Source of the DNA: Pseudonocardia broussonetiae
Lineage (GTDB): Bacteria > Actinomycetota > Actinomycetes > Mycobacteriales > Pseudonocardiaceae
Direction: 5' to 3'
Assembly: GCF_013155125.1 (NCBI RefSeq)
Contig: NZ_CP053564.1
Coordinates: 6,765,501-6,829,500, forward strand
Length of the DNA: 64,000 bases
The notes under the pieces are model-generated. The model had not been told where the DNA came from. It saw only the letters and a list, made by a program, of their open reading frames with translations, and searched no databases. Positions 8,901 to 14,907 of the stretch are shown piece after piece; the first letter of the stretch is position 1, and each line of letters opens with the position of its first letter. Made by a program: the position numbers and the translations under genes.

Positions 8901-9536
8901 CTCGACGTCGTCCTCGACGTCGCCGCCCGGGAGCGGGCCCGCCTCGGCGACCCGGCCGCCCTGTCGATCACGCGCGAGGTGGTCCGCAACCTGTTCAAGC
9001 TCATGGCCTACAAGGACGAGTACGAGGTGGCGCGGCTGCACCTGCGCTCCAGCCGCGAGCAGCGGGCGTCCGGGATGTTCGCCGGCTCGCCGGTCGTCCG
9101 GTACAACCTGCACCCGCCGGTGCTGCGGGCGCTGGGGATGCGGAACAAGATCTCGGTCCGCGCACGCTGGATGGACCCCGCCTTCACCGCACTGACCCGC
9201 ATGCGGAGGCTGCGCGGCACCCGGTTCGACCCGTTCGGGCGCGACGGCGTGCGGGTCGAGGAACGCCGGCTCGTCGGCTGGTACACCGACCTGGTCCTGG
9301 GCGCGATGGACGAGCTGCGGCTGCAGAACCGGGCCGCGGTGCTGGACCTGGCCCGGCTGCCCGATGACATCCGCGGCTACGAGGACATCAAGATGCGCTC
9401 CGCCGCCGAGGCCGTCGCCCGCGCCGAGGTGCTGCGCGGCCGGCTCGCGACCACCCTGTCCCTCCCCCTGACGCCCCTGCCCTCGACGCCCCACTCCTCG
9501 ACGCCCCTGCCCCTCCTCACGAAGACGGACGACTGA
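5925..9536 (+). CDS. Fused indolepyruvate-type 2-oxoacid:ferredoxin oxidoreductase
   Basis: 1203 residues, the alpha-beta-gamma fusion seen in aerobic bacteria. It decarboxylates aryl- or branched-chain 2-oxoacids to acyl-CoA, reducing ferredoxin. An N-terminal pyrimidine domain carries GYPGSPLGGYD near residue 57; the thiamine-diphosphate region follows (NYCSGCPHN near 431). A [4Fe-4S] segment has cysteines in CEDCGDCGEVTNC and CNQDHSCLKGDC (about 642-687), and the gamma domain starts GVGGTGVLTLNS (about 728). The C-terminus ends in a repetitive Pro/Ser/Thr/Leu tail (about 1174-1199) encoded by CTCGACGCCCC-like repeats. One base separates it from the DpgC-like gene. Substrate not determinable; arylpyruvates are typical. 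Confidence 0.93.
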   Translation: MSIDVEQRPRVALEDRYLLEDGRVFLTGVQALLRAPLDQVRADRRAGLRTGTFITGYPGSPLGGYDLALQQNRGLLAEHDVVHQMGQNEELAAAALMGTQLLERYPHSRYDGVTGFWYGKGPGLDRAGDSLRHGNFGGTTTHGAVVVLSGEDHEAKSSSLPFEQEYAFAHAGIPVLYPSSVAEFLTYTRHAVALSRFSGCWVAMKLVAQLCDGGQTLDLVRDEPRIVVPEFEIDGRPFRKWQDHAFFPGKVVETERHVFTERHPAAVAYARANGLNEVRVRGRDDRIGLLTAGKSYADTVQALRDLGVDDDDLRRAGIRLVKIGALYPLDADFVREATGDLDEVVVIEEKRPILEDAVRSAVCNLATHPRVHGKRDAEGRVRFPEYGSLDADAVAAGLAPILRARIPERITVTRRTDELDQVRGRDYTAMLKRSPNYCSGCPHNVSTTVLDGQVAWGAPGCHIFASIIEQPERRIDATFPLGGEGVAWIGLSPFTDLEHVVQNQGDGSLFHSSYLSIRFSVAAGVTMTYRILYNGAVANTGAQEPIGQADVPTLAGLLALEGVTKIAIVADDPAVYRRAELPGIATVHGADEIDTVLRDLQRTAGVTVFLYDGECANERRRKRKRGTAPKASTFVVVDQGVCEDCGDCGEVTNCMSLHKDDTEFGPKTAVHQSSCNQDHSCLKGDCPSFLTVTAPEGLAKPEYVPVDAAEIPEPRRPVLDRPFHVFVPGVGGTGVLTLNSVLAWAALIDGAEAVSYDQTGAAQKWGAVLSSLVLSPRGTRVDANKVGAARADLYLAVDAMAAADPANLDRCSPDRTRALVNTGLLPSGEMIRNSRLAAPVDPMVDAVARFSAEAVGVDARAVAETVFGDYMATNTVALGAAYQAGMLPLSSAAIEEAITLNGTAAEQNRQAFRHGRLAVADPARIRALLSPPPRDAEAERRHARGLLPAAQRAAYDTAMARVTDLPEEDRRLLAVRVGELISYQDADYAGRYLDVVLDVAARERARLGDPAALSITREVVRNLFKLMAYKDEYEVARLHLRSSREQRASGMFAGSPVVRYNLHPPVLRALGMRNKISVRARWMDPAFTALTRMRRLRGTRFDPFGRDGVRVEERRLVGWYTDLVLGAMDELRLQNRAAVLDLARLPDDIRGYEDIKMRSAAEAVARAEVLRGRLATTLSLPLTPLPSTPHSSTPLPLLTKTDD

Positions 9537-9537
9537 C

Positions 9538-10887
9538 ATGGCGCACGCACCGGCACTCCCGACCGAGCTCACCGGCGACTTCGAGAAGGACGCGGCACTG
9601 GCGTCGGAGCACTTCGCCCTCCTCGACGAGCAGCTCGCGGCCCTGCCCCCCAAGCCCGAGCGCACCGCCGAGCAGCAGGAGCGGGCCGACGCGCTCCTCG
9701 ACGACGGCCGGGGCGTCCGCGCGCGCTTCCTCGACCGGCACGTCGAGGCCGTCTACGACGCGCTCACCGACGGCGGCGCCCGCCTGCTGCGGGTCGCCGA
9801 GCTGGCCTACGCGGCCGCCGACCTCGTCCCCGGTCTCGTGCCCACGCGCGAGCGCATCGCGCAGGAGCGGCGCCACCCGCAGAAGCACAAGGACGGGTGG
9901 GAGTACGACCAGGGCATCCTGATCTCGCGGGTGCTCGACCACCCGCGCACCGGCTACCACCTCCTGCACGCCATGGCGCAGCCCCGCCGCGAGGCGCTGG
10001 ACCTGCTGGAGGAGTTCCGCCGGACCGACCGCGTCGACCTGGGCAGCTGCCTGCTGGAGCGCCGCGCCAACGTCGGGCACCTGACGATCACGTACCAGAA
10101 GTACCTCAACGCCGAGGACGACGAGTCCACGGCCGCCATGGAGACCGCCACCGACCTGGTCCTGCTCGACGACCGCATCGAGGTCGGCCTGCTGCGCGGC
10201 GCCGTCTCCGAGCACCCCAAGTACGCCGGCCGCCGCGTCTTCGACACCGGCGTCAACCTCACCCGGCTCTACCACGGCGAGGTGTCGCTCATCGAGTTCT
10301 TCATCGAGCGCGAGCTCGGCCTGATCACCAAGTGGTACCGCGGGCACTCGCTGGGCTCGGGCGCGGTGTCCGCGGTCGAGGAGCGGCACGAGAAGCCGTG
10401 GATCGCCGCCGTCGACACCTTCGCCATCGGCGGTGGCTGCCAGTACCTGCTCGTGATGGACCGCGTCGTCGCCCGGTCCGGCGCCTACGTCAACCTGCCC
10501 GCCCGCCGCGAGGGCTTCCTCCCGGGCTGCGGCAACATGCGCCTGCCCCGCTTCGTCGGCGAGCGCGTCGCCCGGCAGGGCATCTTCTTCAACCGCGACA
10601 TCTACGTCGACTCCCCCGAGGGCCGCATGATCGTGGACGACCTGGTCGTCGACGAGGAGGGCGTGCAGGCCGCGATCGCGAACGCCGTGGAGGCGCTGAC
10701 GGCCACCGGGCCCGTCGGCGTCGGCGCCAACCGCACGGAGATGCGCGTCGGCGTCGAGCCCCTCGAGGCCTTCCGCCACTACATGGCGAACCTCTCCATC
10801 CTGCAGGCGCGGTGCATGTACTCCCCGGCGATCATCCGCAACCTGGAGCAGGCCTGGGACCCCGCGCGCCGCGGCGGCGTGAAGTGA
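9538..10887 (+). CDS. DpgC-like cofactor-free acyl-CoA dioxygenase (crotonase fold)
   Basis: 449 residues, far longer than an enoyl-CoA hydratase (~260). A helical N-terminal domain of about 190 residues is followed by a crotonase core with KPWIAAVDTFAIGGGCQ (about 283-299) and YVNLPARREGFLPGCGNMRLPRFVG (split here by eye at about 320-345). This architecture and these motifs match DpgC, which uses O2 without metal or flavin to convert 3,5-dihydroxyphenylacetyl-CoA into the aryl-glyoxylate during glycopeptide biosynthesis. No DpgA/B/D genes are present; instead it is in an operon with a 2-oxoacid oxidoreductase and CoA-ligase, so I infer a catabolic arylacetyl-CoA dioxygenase. The substrate could differ. 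Confidence 0.85.
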   Translation: MAHAPALPTELTGDFEKDAALASEHFALLDEQLAALPPKPERTAEQQERADALLDDGRGVRARFLDRHVEAVYDALTDGGARLLRVAELAYAAADLVPGLVPTRERIAQERRHPQKHKDGWEYDQGILISRVLDHPRTGYHLLHAMAQPRREALDLLEEFRRTDRVDLGSCLLERRANVGHLTITYQKYLNAEDDESTAAMETATDLVLLDDRIEVGLLRGAVSEHPKYAGRRVFDTGVNLTRLYHGEVSLIEFFIERELGLITKWYRGHSLGSGAVSAVEERHEKPWIAAVDTFAIGGGCQYLLVMDRVVARSGAYVNLPARREGFLPGCGNMRLPRFVGERVARQGIFFNRDIYVDSPEGRMIVDDLVVDEEGVQAAIANAVEALTATGPVGVGANRTEMRVGVEPLEAFRHYMANLSILQARCMYSPAIIRNLEQAWDPARRGGVK

Positions 10888-12515
10888 CCGCACCGTCCTA
10901 CGCCTGCGGCAGCGTCGACCGGCCGCTGCTCGGCGAGACCATCGGCCAGAACCTGCGCCGCACCACGGAGCGGTTCGGCCGGCACACCGCGCTCGTCGAC
11001 CGCGCGCAGGGCCTCCGCGCGACCTACGACGAGCTGTGGGAGCAGAGCGGCCGGGTCGCCGGCGCGCTGCTGGCCCGGGGCGTCCGGCGCGGCGACCGCG
11101 TCGGTGTCTGGGCCGCGAACCGGTACGAGTGGGTCGTGCTGCAGTTCGCGGCGGCGCGCGCCGGCGCGATCCTCGTGGCACTGAACCCGACCTACGAGGC
11201 GGCCGAGCTCGGCTACGCGCTGGCCCACTCCGGGACGTCGCTGCTGCTGCACGCCGCGCGGTTCCGCGACACCGACTGCGGCGCGACCGTCGCACGGCTG
11301 CGGGCCGACTGCCCGGAGCTGCGCGAGGCCATCCCGTTCGAGGACGGGTGGGCCGAGCTCCTCGACGGCTCCCCCGCCGCCGTGGACGCGGCCGAGCAGG
11401 AGGTCGACATCGACGACCCCGTCGCGATCCAGTACACCTCGGGCACGACCGGCCGCCCCAAGGGCGCCACGCTCACCCACCACAACCTGCTCAACAACGG
11501 CCGGCTGGTCGCCGCGGCGATCGGCTTCGGCCCCGCCGACAGCGTGTGCGCCCCGGTCCCGCTGTTCCACTGCTTCGGGATGGTGCTGGGCACGCTGGGC
11601 ACCAGCACCCACGGCGCCGCGCTCGTCCTGCCCGGCGGCGCGTTCGACGCCGGGCGCACGCTGGAGGCGATCCACGAGGAGGGGTGCACCGCGGTCTACG
11701 GCGTGCCCACGATGTACCTGGCGATGCTCGAGCACCCGCGGCGCCGCGACGTCCGGCTCGACACCCTGCGCACCGGCCTGATCGGCGGGGCGCCCTGCGC
11801 CCCCGACCTGCTGGCCCGGATCCGGACCGAGCTGCACGTGCCCGAGCTGTCCACGGTCTGCGGCATGACCGAGACCTCGCCGATCTCCCTCCAGACCCTG
11901 CCCGGGGACCCCGCGGAGCGCCGCGACACGACCGTCGGACGGCCGACCCCGCACGTCGAGGTCAAGATCGTCGACCCGGTGACGGGGCGGGTCGTGCCCA
12001 CCGGGACGCCCGGCGAGCAGTGCACCCGCGGCTACAGCGTCATGGCGGGCTACTGGGACGACCCGGCCGCGACCCGGGCCGCCATCGACCCGGCCGGCTG
12101 GATGCGCACCGGCGACCTCGCCGTCATGCACGACGACGGCAGCGTGGCCATCGTCGGCCGGCTCAAGGACGTCATCATCCGCGGCGGCGAGAACATCCAC
12201 CCGCGCGAGGTCGAGGAGCTGCTCCGCACCCATCCCGCCGTGGCCGACGCGCACGTCGTCGGGGTGCCGCACGAGCGCCTCGGCGAGCAGGTGATGGCCT
12301 GGGTCCGGCTCGCGGACGGGTCGCCGGCCGGGGGCGACGACCTCGCCGCGTGGTGCGCCGGGCGGATCAGCCGCTCGAAGATCCCCTCGCTGTGGCGCTT
12401 CACGGACCGGTTCCCGACGACGGCGAGCGGCAAGGTCCAGAAGTTCCGCATGCGGGAGATCGCGGTCGCCGAGCTGGGGCTCGACGCTCCCGCCCTCCAG
12501 GCGGCGGCGGTGTAG
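10884..12515 (+). CDS. Acyl-CoA synthetase (AMP-binding, ANL superfamily)
   Basis: 543 residues. It activates a carboxylic acid to its CoA thioester through an acyl-AMP. The P-loop-like A3 motif YTSGTTGRPKGA (about 181-192), the A5 motif GMTETSPIS, the hinge region GRLKDVIIRGGENIHPREVEE and the catalytic Lys in TASGKVQKFRMRE are intact. The GTG start at 10884 overlaps the dioxygenase stop by four bases, so the genes are translationally coupled. Closest in pattern to medium-chain/fatty-acid type ligases. Likely supplies the aryl- or acyl-CoA for the preceding dioxygenase. Confidence 0.94.
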   Translation: MTAPSYACGSVDRPLLGETIGQNLRRTTERFGRHTALVDRAQGLRATYDELWEQSGRVAGALLARGVRRGDRVGVWAANRYEWVVLQFAAARAGAILVALNPTYEAAELGYALAHSGTSLLLHAARFRDTDCGATVARLRADCPELREAIPFEDGWAELLDGSPAAVDAAEQEVDIDDPVAIQYTSGTTGRPKGATLTHHNLLNNGRLVAAAIGFGPADSVCAPVPLFHCFGMVLGTLGTSTHGAALVLPGGAFDAGRTLEAIHEEGCTAVYGVPTMYLAMLEHPRRRDVRLDTLRTGLIGGAPCAPDLLARIRTELHVPELSTVCGMTETSPISLQTLPGDPAERRDTTVGRPTPHVEVKIVDPVTGRVVPTGTPGEQCTRGYSVMAGYWDDPAATRAAIDPAGWMRTGDLAVMHDDGSVAIVGRLKDVIIRGGENIHPREVEELLRTHPAVADAHVVGVPHERLGEQVMAWVRLADGSPAGGDDLAAWCAGRISRSKIPSLWRFTDRFPTTASGKVQKFRMREIAVAELGLDAPALQAAAV

Positions 12516-12519
12516 CGCC

Positions 12520-12834
12520 GTGATCGAGGCGGACCGGGCACCGGCCCGGATGACGGTCACCAGCGTGATGCTCGACGACGACGGCGGGCTGAGGTCGGGC
12601 TACCTCCTCGTGCTCGCCGAGACGGCGGCCCAGGCGCTGCTGGCCGGGGCCGCCGTGCACCGCCACGTCGTCGACGTCGTGGCGCCGCCGCGGGGGGCCG
12701 GGACCGTCCTCGTGGCGGAGTCGGTGCTCCGCGGCCGCGCCGGCCAGGGGGCGGTGTGCGACACGACCGTCCGCACCGAGAGCACCCCGCCGTCGGTGGT
12801 CGCGGTCGTGCGCCACCACCTCAGCGCGGGCTGA
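12520..12834 (+). CDS. Small hotdog-fold-like protein (PaaI thioesterase-related?)
   Basis: 104 residues starting at GTG 12520, four bases after the ligase stop. The order of elements (a short helix LLVLAETAAQALLAG, then strands RHVVDVVAPPRGAGTVLVAESVLRGRAG and AVCDTTVRTE) looks like the second half of a PaaI-type hotdog thioesterase, but the usual HGG segment and catalytic Asp/Asn before the helix are not obvious and the protein is about 30 residues shorter than normal. It ends the operon, 13 bp from the convergent molybdenum-hydroxylase operon. Function tentative. Confidence 0.55.
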   Translation: MIEADRAPARMTVTSVMLDDDGGLRSGYLLVLAETAAQALLAGAAVHRHVVDVVAPPRGAGTVLVAESVLRGRAGQGAVCDTTVRTESTPPSVVAVVRHHLSAG

Positions 12835-12847
12835 CCCGGCCGCCCGA

Positions 12848-13339
12848 CTACGACGACGACGGCCCGTCCGCGTCCCCGCGCAGCGCCGCGCCCGCGGCCT
12901 CCACGGCGTCGACGATGCCCTGGTAGCCGGTGCAGCGGCAGATGTTGCCCGACATCTCCTCGCGGATGGTCTCCCGGCCGGCGCCGGGGTCGGTGTCGAG
13001 CAGGTGCAGGGCGCTCATGAGCATCCCCGGCGTGCAGAAGCCGCACTGCAGGCCGTGGTGCTCGACGAACGCCTCCTGCAGGGGGTGCAGCTCGCCGTCC
13101 TCGCCCTCGAGCCCCTCGACGGTGGTGACGGAGCAGCCGTCGGCCTGCACGCCGAACATGAGGCAGGCGCGCGCGGGCTGCCCGTCGACGAGGACGGTGC
13201 AGGCGCCGCAGACGCCGTGCTCGCACCCGAGGTGGGTGCCGGTGAGGCCGCAGTCCTCGCGCAGGGCGTCGGCGAGGGTGCGGCGGGGCTCGACGTCGAG
13301 GCTGACGCGCTCGCCGTTGACGCTGAAGGTGACGTCCAT
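12848..13339 (-). CDS. Molybdenum hydroxylase small subunit, two [2Fe-2S] (CoxS-like)
   Basis: 163 residues. The plant-type [2Fe-2S] cluster motif CEHGVCGACTVLVDG..ARAC (about 39-60) and the second cluster motif CGFCTPGM...CRCTGY (about 100-136) define the xanthine-oxidase-family iron-sulfur subunit. It carries electrons from the Mo site to FAD. Last gene of the 12-gene minus-strand operon; the ATG is at 13339, 25 bp after the FAD subunit stop. Confidence 0.96.
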   Translation of the reverse strand: MDVTFSVNGERVSLDVEPRRTLADALREDCGLTGTHLGCEHGVCGACTVLVDGQPARACLMFGVQADGCSVTTVEGLEGEDGELHPLQEAFVEHHGLQCGFCTPGMLMSALHLLDTDPGAGRETIREEMSGNICRCTGYQGIVDAVEAAGAALRGDADGPSSS

Positions 13340-13364
13340 GGTGTCTCCCCTGAAAGGTGTCGGG

Positions 13365-14174
13365 CTAGTCGATGCCGGCCCGGGCGCACGCGCGCCGGAC
13401 CATCTCCGCGGCCATCGCGCGGCGGAACGGCACGGAGCCGTGCAGGTCGGCGGTGGGCTCGATCCCGGCGGCGGCCGCGGCGGCCGCCTCCCGTGCGGTA
13501 CCGCCCGCGGCGAGCACCTGCTCGGCCTCCGCGGCCCGGGCCGGCACGGCGCCGACGCCCCCGATCGTGACGCGGACGGCGCCGTCGACCTCCGCGACCA
13601 GCGCCATGACCAGCGCGAAGTCGCCGTGGCGCCGCGCGAACTCGGCGAATCCCCAGCGCTCGGGCTGCGGGAACCGGATGCTCGTGATCATCTCGTCCTC
13701 GCCGAGCGAGGTGACCAGGGCGCTGACGAACAGCTCCTCGGCCGTGGTGGTGCGGACGCCCTCCGGCCCGGCGACGCTGACGGTCGCCCCGGTGCCGACC
13801 GCGACGACGGGGAGCTCGGCCGACGGGTCGGCGTGGGCGATGCTGCCGCCCGCCGTGCCGCGGGAGCGGATCGCGGTGTGGCCGATCCACGTCGCGGCCT
13901 CCGCGAGCAGCGGGTGGTGCGTCTGCGCGACGAGCGCGCTGTGCCGGGCCAGCGCCCCGACCTCGACCGCACCGTCCACCGGGCGGATCGCGCCGAGGCC
14001 CGGGATGCGGTTGACGTCGACGAGCACGGACGGCCGGGCCATCCGCAGCGCCAGGACGGGGACCAGGCTCTGCCCGCCGGCGAGGATCTTGCCGTCGCCG
14101 TCGGAGCCGGCCAGGACCTTCACGACCTCCTCCACGCTGCCGGCGCGGACGTAGTCGAACGGGGCGCACTTCAT
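13365..14174 (-). CDS. Molybdenum hydroxylase FAD-binding subunit (CoxM-like)
   Basis: 269 residues. FAD contacts AGGQSLVPVLALR (about 32-44) and TAGGSIAHADPSAELP (about 105-120) are typical of CO dehydrogenase/xanthine dehydrogenase medium subunits, and CoxM-type C-terminal helices follow. Together with the small and large subunits it forms a heterohexameric or heterotrimeric hydroxylase that inserts water-derived oxygen into a C-H bond. Starts at ATG 14174, four bases past the enoyl-CoA hydratase stop. Confidence 0.95.
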   Translation of the reverse strand: MKCAPFDYVRAGSVEEVVKVLAGSDGDGKILAGGQSLVPVLALRMARPSVLVDVNRIPGLGAIRPVDGAVEVGALARHSALVAQTHHPLLAEAATWIGHTAIRSRGTAGGSIAHADPSAELPVVAVGTGATVSVAGPEGVRTTTAEELFVSALVTSLGEDEMITSIRFPQPERWGFAEFARRHGDFALVMALVAEVDGAVRVTIGGVGAVPARAAEAEQVLAAGGTAREAAAAAAAGIEPTADLHGSVPFRRAMAAEMVRRACARAGID

Positions 14175-14178
14175 CGGG

Positions 14179-14907
14179 TCATCTCCCCTCGAACACGGGC
14201 GGGCGCTTCTCGGTGCGGGCCAGGCGGCCCTCGGCGAAGTCGGCGCTGGACCAGCAGGCCTCGAACGCGGCGTCCAGCTCCGCCTCGTCGAGCACGGGCT
14301 CGAACACCTCGTTGAGCACCTGCTTGGAGTAGGCGACGGTCAGCGGGGCGAGGGCGGACATCCCCTGCGCCCACGCGATCGCGTCCTCCACCTCGCCGAG
14401 GCGCTCGACGAGCTCGCAGGCGCGGGCGGCGGCCGCGTCGAGCTGGTCGCACGCGAGCAGGAGCGCCCGCGCCGTGCCGTTGCCGGCCAGCAGCGCGAGC
14501 CGCCGGATCGTCCACGGGTCGACCGCCAGCCCGATCCTCGCCGTCGGCACGCCGAAGACCGCACCCGGCGCGGCGACGCGCAGGTCGGCGGCGATCGCGA
14601 GCTGGGTGCCCGCCCCGATCGCCGGCCCGTTCACCGCCGCCACGACCGGGACCGGTGCGTCGGTGACGGTGTGCAGCATCGCGTAGAGGGCGTCGCGGAA
14701 GTCGGCGGTGTACACCTCGTCGAGGTCGGCCCCCGAGCAGAAGCTCGTGCCCGCGCCCGTGAGGACGATCGCCCGGGCCCCGTCGGCGACGGCCTTCCCG
14801 ACGGCGTCGCGGACGGCGTGGCACAGCGCGGTGGTCAGCGCGTTGCGCCTCCCGGGCCGGTCCAGCGTGACGACGGTGGTGCGGTCGTGCGCCGAGGTGG
14901 TGATCAC
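14179..14907 (-). CDS. Enoyl-CoA hydratase/isomerase family protein
   Basis: 242 residues, ordinary crotonase length. TVVTLDRPGRRNALT, GTSFCSGADLDEV (oxyanion-hole strand) and NGPAIGAGTQLAIAADLRVA are conserved. The position of the first catalytic Glu of hydratases reads PTARIGLAVD, i.e. no Glu, so it may be an isomerase, hydrolase or lyase rather than a hydratase. GTG start at 14907 overlaps the large-subunit stop by four bases. It is embedded between Mo-hydroxylase genes, so its substrate is probably the CoA-ester of the hydroxylated compound. Confidence 0.9.
   Translation of the reverse strand: MITTSAHDRTTVVTLDRPGRRNALTTALCHAVRDAVGKAVADGARAIVLTGAGTSFCSGADLDEVYTADFRDALYAMLHTVTDAPVPVVAAVNGPAIGAGTQLAIAADLRVAAPGAVFGVPTARIGLAVDPWTIRRLALLAGNGTARALLLACDQLDAAAARACELVERLGEVEDAIAWAQGMSALAPLTVAYSKQVLNEVFEPVLDEAELDAAFEACWSSADFAEGRLARTEKRPPVFEGR

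Noticed and set aside
5829..9665. Long open frame of 1278 codons on the minus strand opposite the oxidoreductase
   Set aside because: It mirrors the plus-strand gene exactly, has Arg/Asp/Gly/Val-rich composition with no motif, and is explained by high-GC third-position bias.
9538..10887. Part of a glycopeptide antibiotic cluster
   Set aside because: No DpgA, DpgB, DpgD or peptide synthetase genes occur in the window; the neighbours are catabolic.
9517..12560. Long minus-strand frames opposite the dioxygenase and ligase genes
   Set aside because: Antisense shadows: low-complexity composition and no domain, while the plus-strand frames carry complete conserved motifs.
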